Shown: piece after piece, positions 1 through 8,198 of the stretch
Position numbering within the stretch: position 1 is the stretch's first letter
Layout: every line of letters starts with the position of its first letter
Assembly: GCA_003508565.1 (NCBI GenBank)
Contig: DNUI01000199.1
Coordinates: 1-26,613 of the forward strand
DNA length: 26,613 nucleotides
Origin: Syntrophaceae bacterium
GTDB lineage: Bacteria > Desulfobacterota > Syntrophia > Syntrophales > UBA2185
Direction of reading: 5' to 3'
Notes under the pieces: generated by a model
Databases searched by the model: none
What the model was told of the DNA's origin: nothing
The model's input: only the letters and a program-made list of their open reading frames with translations
Program-made: the position numbers and the translations under genes

Positions 1-284
1 TTTTGAAATTGACCGGAATATTGTGCACCATCAGGAAAGGTCATAGTTCCCTGGCCATCCATTTTATTATTCTTCCATTCTCCTGTATAACGTAGGCCTC
101 CAGGGTAACTTAAAGTACCCTGTCCATCCCACTTGCCGTCTTTCCATTCCCCCTCATAGTTCATACCACCCGAGTAGGTCATCGATCCCTGTCCATCCAG
201 CATAAGTTCTTTATCCAGGCTTATTTTTTTTGCGGGTTTTTTTCGGAAGAGTTTTTCAAAATACTTGTTCAAAGAAGGGAACAT
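1..284 (-). CDS. MORN-repeat protein, N-terminal part (C-terminus beyond left edge)
   Basis: The frame is open from an ATG at 284 to the window edge, giving 94 codons and no stop. GAGGT lies about 7 bases upstream of the ATG. The first ~28 residues are basic and non-repetitive (MFPSLNKYFEKLFRKK), with no signal peptide or membrane segment. MORN repeats of the form YxGEWKxGKxxGQGTxxYPGG follow, three or so before the edge. MORN repeats form flat beta-hairpin arrays used in binding; in bacteria they are often misannotated as phosphatidylinositol-phosphate kinases, and nothing here suggests a kinase. The basic leader and first repeat are comparable with the two MORN genes at 19791 and 23424, so this is probably a diverged paralogue. 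A sigma70-type promoter lies about 110 bases upstream. Total length and partner are unknown. Confidence 0.85.
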   Translation of the reverse strand, partial: MFPSLNKYFEKLFRKKPAKKISLDKELMLDGQGSMTYSGGMNYEGEWKDGKWDGQGTLSYPGGLRYTGEWKNNKMDGQGTMTFPDGAQYSGQFQ

Positions 285-393
285 CTTGTTACCTCACTTT
301 AGCGAGACAGTTGAAGACACCTCTCAGACAATACGCCATCCGCATAATGTGTGATGACGGATCGTTGGCAGGAACTCACTTTTTTGTTCGGGC

Positions 394-422
394 AGTCTAT
401 GGAAAAGCGGAACCCGTGTCAA
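394..422 (-). promoter_or_regulatory. sigma70-type promoter for the left-edge MORN gene
   Basis: On the minus strand, TTGACA (422-417) is followed by a 17-base spacer and TAGACT (399-394). Transcription would begin near 387, leaving a leader of about 100 bases before the ATG at 284. The -35 box and spacing are consensus, and the -10 box matches at four of six bases. Confidence 0.6.
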
Positions 423-508
423 GAAAAAATGGCTGAAATGGTAATTCCTGTATCAGGCATATATGCGTGCTCAATGAGTGAAGTTAACGCATTTAACAAG
501 ATGAAACT

Positions 509-685
509 TCATACAAACAGTGGCACATGGGTAAATTTCGTCACATCCACCGGTCCCCTGTCTGTGATCTTCAGTTCCGGGACGACGGGGAGTGTCAGAA
601 AGGATAACGCCATGAAGGGTTCTTGCAGGCGGCAGCCTAATCTCCGTGCAGCTTTTCTCATTTTCTCCCATCCAGCCTCGCAAAG
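509..685 (-). pseudogene. adenine deaminase remnant (C-terminal fragment)
   Basis: A minus-strand frame ends at 509. It carries RRLGCRLQEPFMALSFLTLP and then PVVPELKITDRGPVDVTKF, which matches the end of the adenine deaminase (Ade/AdeC) family as I remember it (PFM-LSFL-LPVIPELKLTDKGLFDV). Only about 50-60 C-terminal residues are present. The Nudix gene stop lies at about 746, so there is no room upstream for the ~550-residue catalytic part. No Zn-binding HxH or other deaminase motifs occur nearby. The fragment is therefore read as a decayed or deletion-truncated gene. The frame extends to an ATG at 715, but the residues before about 685 do not look like the family. Recognition is from memory of the C-terminal motif. 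Confidence 0.65.
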
Positions 686-745
686 GAGGGGATGGGGAGA
701 TATTTTCACTATCATTTATGGTGCCACAGCATTATGAGAGTTTCT

Positions 746-1306
746 TTATTTCAATTCATTCCCAGGCAGATACTCCATGTAGAAGCGGTAGAATGCCGCA
801 ATCACCAGCGCGTGTGAGATGGTGCCCTCCCTGATGAGACGGGGGATGTCGGAAAGCGGCGTGAGGACCACCTCGATATCCTCGCGTTCATCCTGATTCC
901 GATGTCCCGTGGAGAACACATTCCTGGCCAGGAACGTGTAGCAGAGATTGTTCTGAATGGCCGGATTTGGATATACGAAGCCCAACGGAATCAGCGTTTC
1001 TTCCCGGTAGCCCGTCTCTTCCCACAATTCGCGGCTGGCTGCCCCGGAAGGTGAGTCTGATGGATCGACGAGACCGCCGGGAATCTCCAAAGCTATATCC
1101 CTGATGCCGAGGCGGTACTGGCGGATCAGCACAACTTCGTTCTCTGGAGTGAGAGGTATGACATTGACCCAGGGGGGAGATTCCAGAACATAAAAATCAT
1201 ATGTATTTTTTGTGCGCGGCGAACACGCGCGATCATGCCGCAGGTTGAAAACCCGATAGGATTGATCAACATGACTTGAAATAATCGTCCATGGTTTGAG
1301 AAGCAT
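746..1306 (-). CDS. Nudix hydrolase, ADP-ribose pyrophosphatase-like
   Basis: The protein has 186 residues. Nudix hydrolases cleave nucleoside diphosphates linked to another group. The layout, with ALEIPGG just before the motif, resembles ADP-sugar (ADP-ribose) pyrophosphatases of the NudF type. The Nudix box spans residues 78-100: G78, then R92-E93, E96-E97 and G99 in REL-WEE-TGY. The first conserved Glu of the box (GX5E) is Asp84 here. The essential REUXEE core that binds metal is intact, so the enzyme is probably active. The start ATG at 1306 has GAGG about 6 bases upstream. The gene is transcribed away from hsp20 and seems to stand alone. The true substrate cannot be read from sequence. 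Confidence 0.85.
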   Translation of the reverse strand: MLLKPWTIISSHVDQSYRVFNLRHDRACSPRTKNTYDFYVLESPPWVNVIPLTPENEVVLIRQYRLGIRDIALEIPGGLVDPSDSPSGAASRELWEETGYREETLIPLGFVYPNPAIQNNLCYTFLARNVFSTGHRNQDEREDIEVVLTPLSDIPRLIREGTISHALVIAAFYRFYMEYLPGNELK

Positions 1307-1483
1307 AAAAAACCTCGAGAGTATTGATTTGCAATGTGAGCTTATATATCACGCTGACGGGTAAAAATGAAGAAAAACGATAGTGTCGAGCGTATTAGAG
1401 AAATTCTTTACAAGTCCTGTTTTTTAATGCTAACTATTTCCGACAATCATTTATCCATACGGTCAAACGAAAGGGAGACGAAC

Positions 1484-1927
1484 ATGAGTTTTATAAAAGT
1501 GAGATTCGCAAAAGAGATCGGGTATATTGACGCCGAGTTTCGAAGGAGTTTTGACGAAATGTTCCGTCTGCTTCATTCAACGTTCACCGTTTTTCATACC
1601 ATATGGAGCCCTCAGGTGGATATCTATGAATCTCCTGATGAGATCATAATCCTGGCGGATATCGCGGGGGTTAATAAGGAGGATCTCTATGTGGAAATTG
1701 ATCATAGGTTGCTGAGGATTTATGGAAAACGGGAAAAACAGATCACAGGCAACACGAGATTTCACCGTGCCGAAATCACGTACGGGTATTTTGAAAGAAA
1801 ACTTGCCATCCCTTTTCCCATTGATATCGATTCAGTAAGCGCATCGTATTCCGATGGTCTTCTGCAAATCTGTATAGCGAAATTGCCTTTGGAAAAAGTT
1901 CACAAGATACCTATTCAAGAAGACTGA
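1484..1927 (+). CDS. Small heat-shock protein, Hsp20/alpha-crystallin family
   Basis: This 147-residue protein is an ATP-independent holdase that keeps unfolding proteins soluble. The alpha-crystallin domain covers about residues 40-140. It starts at SPQVDIYESPDEIIILADIA and has the usual 'L-R-IYGKRE' strand, then a final sandwich strand near SYSDGLLQICIAKLP. The ATG at 1484 was chosen because GGGAGA lies 6-8 bases upstream; the open frame reaches back to 1367 without a better ribosome site. The lon gene starts 63 bases downstream on the same strand. Small heat-shock protein genes next to lon are common in deltaproteobacteria, consistent with a shared proteostasis operon. No clear sigma32 promoter was recognised upstream. 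Confidence 0.9.
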   Translation: MSFIKVRFAKEIGYIDAEFRRSFDEMFRLLHSTFTVFHTIWSPQVDIYESPDEIIILADIAGVNKEDLYVEIDHRLLRIYGKREKQITGNTRFHRAEITYGYFERKLAIPFPIDIDSVSASYSDGLLQICIAKLPLEKVHKIPIQED

Positions 1928-1990
1928 CAATGCATATATTAAAATTGAAGTTCGCATGATTCGACCAGGAAAGCAGTATTGGAGGCATAC

Positions 1991-4339
1991 ATGACAGATC
2001 AGAAATCACCCGCGGAATTAAAGGTCCTGACGATACCGGATATTTTACCTGTGATGCCCTTATTTAATGTTGTTGTATTTCCAAACATGGTGTTTCCCAT
2101 CGAGGTTTTCGGTGAGCAGTCTATATCTCTCGTCGATGAGGCCATGGCCGGAGATCGTATTATAGGCCTTGTCACGTCCAAGAAATCGCCGTTAGAGGTT
2201 AAGAACCAGCGTGAGGATTTTCATGAGATTGGAACGGCTTCGGTAATTCTCAGGATGGCGAAAACAGGGGATAATGGAGCGAGTCTTCTTGTACAGGGCA
2301 TCAGCAGATTCAAGGTTAATGAATTTGTCGAAGGTAGGTCATACCCCCGGGCCAAGGTGGAAGTCATTGAGGATGTGGTGGAAAAGGACATTGAGGTTGA
2401 GGCGCTCATGGCGAACCTTACCGGTCTTTTTGAAAAGATGGTCAAACTGTCGCCTGTGTTACCCCAGGAGTTCGGCGCCATGGCGAAGTCCATCACTTCT
2501 CCGGGTATTCTGGCCGACGTGATCGCGTCCATTATGAACGCTGCGGCGGAGGAAAAACAGAAGATTCTGGAAATACTCGGGGTAAAAGAACGCCTGAAGG
2601 AAGTTACGCGGCTCATAAGTCACCAGCTTGAAATTCTCGAACTGGGCAATAAAATACAGTCCCAGGTAAAGGAGGATATCGACAAAAGTCAGCGGGAATA
2701 CTATCTCCGGCAGCAGCTCAAGGCGATAAAACAGGAACTGGGTGAAACGGATGAACCCAAAGTTGAGATAGAGGAATACCGTGCGAAGATTGAGAAGAAA
2801 AATCTTCCCGAAGAAGCAAAAAAGGAAGCCCAGCGCGAGCTGGAGCGCCTGTCCCGCATGCATCCTTCCTCCGCCGAGTATACCGTGTCATTGACCTACC
2901 TGGACTGGATGACCGCGCTTCCCTGGCATGAAAGCACGGAAGACAACAGGGATATCAAGAAGGCGCGGGCTATTCTGGATGATGAGCATTACGGCCTGGA
3001 TAAGGCAAAAAAGCGCATTATTGAGTATCTTGCAGTGCGCAAACTCAAGCCTGACTCGAAAGGCCCGATTCTCTGTTTTGCGGGGCCTCCCGGAACGGGA
3101 AAAACCTCCCTGGCTCTTTCCATTGCCCACGCCCTCGGCCGAAAATTTGTGCGTATTGCCCTGGGGGGTGTACGGGACGAGGCGGAGATCCGCGGGCATC
3201 GCCGCACGTATGTTGGAGCGCTGCCGGGCCGTATTATCCAGGGCATCAGGCGGGCGGAGTCAAATAATCCCGTGTTTGTCCTTGACGAGATAGACAAAGT
3301 CGGCAGCGATTTCCGCGGAGATCCATCCTCGGCGCTCCTTGAAGTGCTTGATCCGGAGCAGAATTATTCCTTCATGGACCATTACCTTGATGTTCCCTTT
3401 GATCTCTCCCATGTTATGTTCATTACCACCGCGAATATGCTGGATACGATTCCCCCGGCGCTTCGGGACAGGATGGAAGTTATTGAACTTCTCGGCTACA
3501 CGCAGGACGACAAGGTCAACATTGCCGAACGTTACCTTATTCCCCGGCAAAGAGAGGCCAATGGTCTCGCTCCGGAGCAGGTAGTCTTTACGAAAGGCGC
3601 CATAAATCTTATCATTTCAGGCTATACGCGGGAGGCCGGATTGAGAAACCTTGAACGGGAAATCGGTACGATATGCCGTGGTGTCGCAAGCATGGTGGCC
3701 GAGGGGCAAGTAAACAACACGTCCGTCACGGTGAAAGATGTGCACAAGTATCTGGGACCCGTCCGCATAATCTCCGAGGTCAGCGCGAGGACTTCCAAGC
3801 CGGGTGTCGCGACAGGCCTCGCGTGGACGCCGACGGGCGGTGATATTCTCTTTGTCGAAGCAACGGCCATGAAGGGGAAAAAAGGTCTCACCCTCACGGG
3901 GCAGCTGGGCGATGTAATGAAGGAATCGGCGACGGCCGCCTTAAGTTTCATCCGCGCCAATGCAGGCGATATGGGTATCGCAAAAGATTTTTTTGAAGAG
4001 AACGATATTCACGTCCATATACCCGCCGGCGCTATCCCAAAGGACGGACCGTCGGCGGGCGTTACCATGCTGACTGCTCTCGTGTCGCTTTTTACCGGGA
4101 AGAAGGTAAAGGAAGACCTTGCCATGACAGGAGAAATTACCCTGCGGGGACTTGTGCTTCCTGTCGGGGGCATCAAGGAAAAGGTTCTTGCAGCCCATCG
4201 CGCCGGCATAAAAACAATAATACTCCCTAAATGGAACAAAAAGGATTTAGCGGACATTCCCCCGAAGGTACAGAAGGATATTCATTTTTACTTTGCTGAT
4301 GAAATGCTTGAGGTCTTGAAGATCGCTTTAGAGAAATGA
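1991..4339 (+). CDS. lon: ATP-dependent Lon protease (LonA type)
   Basis: This 782-residue cytosolic AAA+ protease degrades misfolded and regulatory proteins. The N-terminal LON substrate-binding domain covers about residues 12-205 (DILPVMPLFNVVVFPNMVFP). A coiled-coil linker and the AAA+ module follow, with Walker A GPPGTGKT at residues 365-372 and Walker B FVLDEIDKV further on. The protease domain at the C-terminus carries the Ser-Lys dyad: Ser688 in PKDGPSAGV and Lys731 in GGIKEKVLAAH. The 43-residue spacing equals that of E. coli Lon (S679/K722). The ATG at 1991 has GGAG 6-7 bases upstream; an in-frame TTG at 1979 has no ribosome site and would add four residues. Length is typical of LonA. 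It follows the small heat-shock gene and is probably co-transcribed with it. Confidence 0.98.
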   Translation: MTDQKSPAELKVLTIPDILPVMPLFNVVVFPNMVFPIEVFGEQSISLVDEAMAGDRIIGLVTSKKSPLEVKNQREDFHEIGTASVILRMAKTGDNGASLLVQGISRFKVNEFVEGRSYPRAKVEVIEDVVEKDIEVEALMANLTGLFEKMVKLSPVLPQEFGAMAKSITSPGILADVIASIMNAAAEEKQKILEILGVKERLKEVTRLISHQLEILELGNKIQSQVKEDIDKSQREYYLRQQLKAIKQELGETDEPKVEIEEYRAKIEKKNLPEEAKKEAQRELERLSRMHPSSAEYTVSLTYLDWMTALPWHESTEDNRDIKKARAILDDEHYGLDKAKKRIIEYLAVRKLKPDSKGPILCFAGPPGTGKTSLALSIAHALGRKFVRIALGGVRDEAEIRGHRRTYVGALPGRIIQGIRRAESNNPVFVLDEIDKVGSDFRGDPSSALLEVLDPEQNYSFMDHYLDVPFDLSHVMFITTANMLDTIPPALRDRMEVIELLGYTQDDKVNIAERYLIPRQREANGLAPEQVVFTKGAINLIISGYTREAGLRNLEREIGTICRGVASMVAEGQVNNTSVTVKDVHKYLGPVRIISEVSARTSKPGVATGLAWTPTGGDILFVEATAMKGKKGLTLTGQLGDVMKESATAALSFIRANAGDMGIAKDFFEENDIHVHIPAGAIPKDGPSAGVTMLTALVSLFTGKKVKEDLAMTGEITLRGLVLPVGGIKEKVLAAHRAGIKTIILPKWNKKDLADIPPKVQKDIHFYFADEMLEVLKIALEK

Positions 4340-4351
4340 CGGCGTGATGAT

Positions 4352-4418
4352 AGGTCTCTTTCCTATTGTATATGAGCTGACAGTCTATCATAATCCGGCG
4401 CTAAATCAATAGAGACCT
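4352..4418. repeat. long inverted repeat downstream of lon
   Basis: AGGTCTCT at 4352-4359 pairs with AGAGACCT at 4411-4418. After a four-base bulge, ATTG on the left arm pairs with CAAT at 4407-4410. This gives a 12-base-pair bulged stem with a loop of about 38 bases. No U-run follows the right arm, so it is not a standard intrinsic terminator. It could protect the lon mRNA 3' end or be a protein-binding site. Confidence 0.4.
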
Positions 4419-4496
4419 CCTCCTCATATTTCTGTGAATTATTTACAATAATTAAAGATAAGCCGTTGTCATAACCCTTAGTGTGTCAATTCCTCA

Positions 4497-4525
4497 TTGA
4501 CATGCAGAATGGCTTTCTATATACT
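4497..4525 (+). promoter_or_regulatory. sigma70-type promoter for the MinD/J-HTH/SPOR operon
   Basis: TTGACA (4497-4502), a 17-base spacer and TATACT (4520-4525) form a near-perfect housekeeping promoter. The predicted start near 4532 gives a leader of about 45 bases to the GTG at 4577. Confidence 0.75.
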
Positions 4526-4576
4526 CCGGTCAAAACGATTTCTACTATTTTAACCATAACTTAGAACATAGCTTGG

Positions 4577-5512
4577 GTGAATCCCGTGTCGCATATATGG
4601 CCCATAGGAGGTGGAAAGGGGGGAACCGGCAAGAGTTTTCTGACCGGTAATCTCGGAATTCTGCTTGCAAAGCATGGGTACAGGACCCTTCTTGTCGACA
4701 TTGACTTCGGTACGGCGAACCTGCATACGGTCCTCGGTATTTCCCATCCCGATAAAAGCATTTCAGATTTTGTCAATAAAAAAGTAGGCGCTCTTGAGGA
4801 GACGGTTGTAAGCACAACTATTCCGAACCTTTATTTCATCAGCAGTGCGATGAATAATCTTGATATTGCCAACCTCGCCCATGAACAGAAAATGAAGCTC
4901 CTGAGGAGCATTACAAAGCTATCTTACGATTATATCCTCTTAGATCTCGGTGCGGGAACATCCTTTAATACCATTGACTTTTTCATGATTTCAAACTCAG
5001 GCATTTTAGTGACAACATCCGAGCCGACTTCCATTGAAAACATATACCGCCTGATCCGTTCTGTCTATATCCGGAAAATTCGTCAAGAACTTAAAGTTCA
5101 TAATTTCCGGTTTCTCGCTGAGGAGGCACAAAGGAGAGACAGCAGGGCTACCGAAAACAATCCGGACTTCCTCCTTTATATTATGAAAGAAATAGATCCG
5201 GAAAGAGGAAAAATTCTTGAACTGTCTTTGCGCGATTTTATCTTCAAGCTGGTTCTCAATCAACTGAGAAAAGAGGACGATCCAAATATTGGTAGTCTGA
5301 TTTGTAAAATCATCGAAAGACATCTTGCATTGAAAATGCAATTTATCGGAAACATAAGTTTTGATGACCATGTTCATAACTCAATCTGTAAAAAAATGCC
5401 CTTTCTCCATATTTATCCATATACCCAGGCTGCTTCTGATATTAGAAGGTGTTATGAGAACATTGTATCATTTAAGGAAACAAGTTCGTTCGCTCATGGT
5501 GATATTGATTAA
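4577..5512 (+). CDS. MinD/FlhG-like P-loop ATPase
   Basis: The protein has 311 residues and belongs to the deviant Walker A (MinD/ParA/FlhG) ATPases, which dimerise on ATP and position cell structures at membranes or poles. The deviant Walker A is GGGKGGTGKS (11-20, signature Lys14). Switch I/A' is VDIDFGTANLHTVLG (D41, D43), and Walker B is YILLDLGAG (D123). The IDFGTANL string is closer to FlhG/FleN proteins than to classical MinD. The last residues show no obvious amphipathic membrane-targeting helix. The start is a GTG with a weak ribosome site; the next in-frame GTG is four codons later. No flagellar gene lies nearby. Downstream genes encode a J/HTH protein and a SPOR protein in the same direction, so it is probably the motor of that set, not of flagella. 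The specific role is unknown. Confidence 0.85.
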   Translation: MNPVSHIWPIGGGKGGTGKSFLTGNLGILLAKHGYRTLLVDIDFGTANLHTVLGISHPDKSISDFVNKKVGALEETVVSTTIPNLYFISSAMNNLDIANLAHEQKMKLLRSITKLSYDYILLDLGAGTSFNTIDFFMISNSGILVTTSEPTSIENIYRLIRSVYIRKIRQELKVHNFRFLAEEAQRRDSRATENNPDFLLYIMKEIDPERGKILELSLRDFIFKLVLNQLRKEDDPNIGSLICKIIERHLALKMQFIGNISFDDHVHNSICKKMPFLHIYPYTQAASDIRRCYENIVSFKETSSFAHGDID

Positions 5513-5604
5513 GACGGAGACAGAATTTGTAATCACATTCACCTGCGAACGTTGCATCGCGACATGAAATCATTTCAGTCTTGCCGAGAGCAAAACAATT
5601 TTCC

Positions 5605-6249
5605 ATGAATCCATTCAAAAAGAAGAATCACTATGAATTACTTGAGCTTTCTCCAGACGCATCATCAATAGAGATCCGGCGGGCTTATAAAAATGCCTTC
5701 GAACTCTACAAGGATGAATCCATCGCAAGCTATTCTTTTTTTTCTCCTGAGGAAAGAAAGGAAATTATATCCCATCTGGAAGAGGCGTACCTCACCCTGA
5801 TAAATCCTGAATCCAGAGCCGAATACGACAAGAAACTGATTGAAAACGGCACAGTGGTGGAAGGAACGCAATATCGTCAAAAAGCCAAGGACCCCATATC
5901 CATATATGATATTAGAAAAACACATTCAGATATGTTAGGACCGCGTAAAAGGCCGGAAGTTTTGAAAGTTCTGGCCTCACAAAATTTGTTAATTCAAGAA
6001 ATCATGACCAAGGATACCATGACAGGGGCGGATCTGCATGCAATACGAACTGAATTGGGGATATCTCTGGAAAAAATTGCCGATGAGACAAATATTAGGC
6101 TCGCCGTGCTTCGCGCGATCGAAGAAGACAACTTTGACATTCTTCCGCCCATGGTTTATCTAAAAGGTTTCCTGAAATCTTATGCCCGATATTTGCAAGT
6201 GGATGAACACATCATCATCAACGGTTATATAAAGCGGATAGCGAAGTGA
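5605..6249 (+). CDS. Degenerate J-domain plus RodZ-type HTH protein
   Basis: The protein has 214 residues. Residues ~7-78 resemble a DnaJ J-domain: NHYELLELSPDASSIEIRRA, then EEAYLTLINPESRAEYDKKL. The HPD tripeptide needed to stimulate DnaK ATPase is absent (YKDES lies where it should be), so a normal co-chaperone role is unlikely. Residues ~143-208 are a helix-turn-helix of the HTH_25 type found in RodZ: RTELGISLEKIADETNIR, then YLKGFLKSYARYL. There is no membrane segment. The ATG at 5605 was preferred to a TTG at 5581 with no ribosome site; GAGAG lies about 14 bases upstream, so the start is uncertain. The gene lies 92 bases after the MinD-like gene and just before the SPOR gene. It probably binds a partner such as the ATPase or a cytoskeletal element, but this is inference. 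Confidence 0.8.
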   Translation: MNPFKKKNHYELLELSPDASSIEIRRAYKNAFELYKDESIASYSFFSPEERKEIISHLEEAYLTLINPESRAEYDKKLIENGTVVEGTQYRQKAKDPISIYDIRKTHSDMLGPRKRPEVLKVLASQNLLIQEIMTKDTMTGADLHAIRTELGISLEKIADETNIRLAVLRAIEEDNFDILPPMVYLKGFLKSYARYLQVDEHIIINGYIKRIAK

Positions 6250-6287
6250 CTCTGATATTATAGAAACAAAAGGCATCACTGCGATGA

Positions 6288-7088
6288 ATGATTGCCTTTG
6301 GGATATATTCTATGGAAAGGGATAAACTGAGAGAAAGCAAACTTGAACAAGAATTGGAATCTATCTATAAAAAAATTGCAAGTTTGGATTCTCTTGATGA
6401 TATACAACTGCAGGATAAAGGGTCGAAGAAACCGGCACAGAGAGAAGAAGAATTACAACATGGAAAGCAATCAGAAGAATTGGTATCAAAGAGAAGGGAG
6501 AAACGTACACTTCGACTTTTTCATATCATCCCGGCATTAGGGTTAATCACTCTTTCATGTATCCTTGTTGCCATTCTTGTGTGGCCAAAGATTTACCGTT
6601 ATGAATCCATCAATTCCGGAGGAAGAACCTATTCAGTGAGGATTAACAGCCTGACGGGAGGGGCAATGTATTTTGACGGGAGAGAGTGGTTGCAATTTCC
6701 TGTTCCCGCAAATTTTGTAAAGAAAGTATCTCCGATTCCGAATGATCAGCCAACTGAGGTCCCGCCTACCAGAGTGGATACAACAAAAGATCGTAATGAG
6801 GGGTTAATCATACACACACCATCAAAAAACAAAAAAAACTGGCAATACGCTGTTCAGGTTAAAGCGTATCCTGAAGCCAGCATCAGCGAAGCGGCCGCAT
6901 TTGTGGAGTACCTTAAAACAGGTTATCCTGATGTTCATATGGAAAAAGTTCATCTCCCTGGACGAGGTGTCTGGTATCGAATATTGCTCGGGTATTTTAC
7001 GACCGTGGAAGAGGCCTCAAATTACATCAAAGAAAAGAGGATTCTTGATACATATCCGGATGGTCTTGTCCGGCCTAGATCTGAATAA
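6288..7088 (+). CDS. Single-pass membrane protein with periplasmic SPOR domain
   Basis: The protein has 266 residues. The N-terminal ~75 residues are charged and probably helical (ESKLEQELESIYKKI) and cytoplasmic, rich in E, K and Q. One membrane segment spans about 78-99 (IIPALGLITLSCILVAILVW), then a periplasmic linker. A SPOR domain covers about 184-262 (WQYAVQVKAYPEAS, then VWYRILLGYFTTVEEASNYI). SPOR domains bind denuded peptidoglycan at division sites (FtsN, DamX). The layout, a cytoplasmic stalk, one membrane helix and SPOR, is like FtsN/DamX, and the protein could link the envelope to the two cytoplasmic proteins encoded upstream. An alternative ATG at 6312 has GGGA about 9 bases upstream and may be the true start. 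It is the last gene before the convergent ubiE. Confidence 0.8.
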   Translation: MIAFGIYSMERDKLRESKLEQELESIYKKIASLDSLDDIQLQDKGSKKPAQREEELQHGKQSEELVSKRREKRTLRLFHIIPALGLITLSCILVAILVWPKIYRYESINSGGRTYSVRINSLTGGAMYFDGREWLQFPVPANFVKKVSPIPNDQPTEVPPTRVDTTKDRNEGLIIHTPSKNKKNWQYAVQVKAYPEASISEAAAFVEYLKTGYPDVHMEKVHLPGRGVWYRILLGYFTTVEEASNYIKEKRILDTYPDGLVRPRSE

Positions 7089-7194
7089 TGCACGCACTAA
7101 TAAAATCTCTCCTTGATTTTTTCGTTACAAAAACTGCAAGAATACACATTCTTTAGGCGAGTAGCTTCATTATCGTATTTAGGTGATGGTGTGA

Positions 7195-7890
7195 TTACTG
7201 TTTTTCCACCAGGTAAAGATGAGATATCCCTCCCAGGAGGGCTCTTGACCGGATGATTCGAAAACCCTGCTTTTCCATGATACCCTCTAATGTCTTTGGG
7301 GTGGGAAACTTCATCACCGAGTCGCTTAAATACCGGTAAGCGTCATAATTCCCGGAGATGAGATAACCGATACACGGAATCACATATGTCAGGTATGCCA
7401 GGTATATCCATCTAAAGGGCAGTCCTTCCGGCACGGAAAATTCGAGTATGGAAAAACGTCCGTGTGGATTGAGAACCCTGTGTATCTCAGTGAGGAAGAC
7501 ATCCATGTTTTCCATGTTTCTGATTCCGAATGCCACCATGGCACTGTTGAAGGTATCGTTGCGGAATGGCATAGAGAGGGCATCAGCCTGCACCACAGCG
7601 TACTGCGTGTCGAGGCTCTGTTCCCGTGCCTTCGAGGAAGCGTGCAAAAGCATCTGCCGTGAGAGATCGATGCCAATGACCCATCCCCCGCGGGAAGTGG
7701 CCAGAAGCGCAAGATCTCCTGTACCCGTGGCTACATCCAGCACCAGGTCCCCCGGGCGTATCACCAAGGACTTTATGGCAGCCTTTCTCCAGACTTTATC
7801 GATGGAAAAGGAAAGAATAGTATTAAGTGTATCATAGGTGGGCGCTATTGCGTCGAACATCCTCCCTATGATTGAAGGCTTTTTATTCAT
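7195..7890 (-). CDS. menG: Demethylmenaquinone methyltransferase (UbiE/MenG family)
   Basis: The protein has 231 residues. It methylates demethylmenaquinone to menaquinone with S-adenosylmethionine (and DDMQ to ubiquinol in organisms that make it). Both family signatures are present: YDTLNTILSFSIDKVWRK (19-36), and RVLNPHGRFSILEFSVPEG in the second half. SAM motif I is VLDVATGTGDLAL (50-62). The ATG at 7890 was chosen because GAGGAG lies 8 bases upstream; an ATG six bases further up is only 2 bases from it. The gene converges on the SPOR gene with about 100 bases between. No other quinone genes are in the window, and an anaerobe would be expected to use it for menaquinone, hence the menG symbol (ubiE is the same family). 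Confidence 0.93.
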   Translation of the reverse strand: MNKKPSIIGRMFDAIAPTYDTLNTILSFSIDKVWRKAAIKSLVIRPGDLVLDVATGTGDLALLATSRGGWVIGIDLSRQMLLHASSKAREQSLDTQYAVVQADALSMPFRNDTFNSAMVAFGIRNMENMDVFLTEIHRVLNPHGRFSILEFSVPEGLPFRWIYLAYLTYVIPCIGYLISGNYDAYRYLSDSVMKFPTPKTLEGIMEKQGFRIIRSRALLGGISHLYLVEKQ

Positions 7891-8198
7891 GAACATCTCT
7901 CCTCAGTAACCAACCTCGATCAATCCCCTCCTCACGCGGCCAAGGTGAAAAATTTACTGTCAGTTCCTGCAACATTATATTTCAGACTTGTTTAATGTAT
8001 TTCTTTACAAAATCATAGAAGATAAAATCAAGAACTGTATTTGCAAGTTCATGAAAATGAGATATTCTATTTATAATAAGCTTGGGGCCGGCGTTTCTCC
8101 TTTCCAGAGAAATCATGTATGCAAGGTTTGAAGAGAGCAGGAAAAATTCCGGTCATAATTTATAAATTTCCCTTAAAGAAGAATACGTGAGGTCACCA
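7891..8198. other. divergent intergenic region, no gene seen
   Basis: About 300 A+T-rich bases lie between the divergent menG and DUF523 genes. A weak plus-strand promoter candidate is TTGCAA (8041-8046), 16 bases, TATTCT (8063-8068). No RNA gene or repeat was recognised. Confidence 0.5.

Noticed and set aside
351..737. 128-codon plus-strand frame in the left intergenic region
   Set aside because: It overlaps the adenine deaminase remnant and a promoter on the minus strand, and its translation resembles nothing.
4577..5512. Flagellar FlhG/FleN assignment for the MinD-like ATPase
   Set aside because: Motifs fit the wider family, but no flagellar gene is nearby and the neighbours are J/HTH and SPOR proteins.
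7138..7153. AAGAAT-ACAC-ATTCTT hairpin between the SPOR gene and menG as a terminator
   Set aside because: The stem is six base pairs, mostly A-T, with no U-run on either strand; too weak to call.
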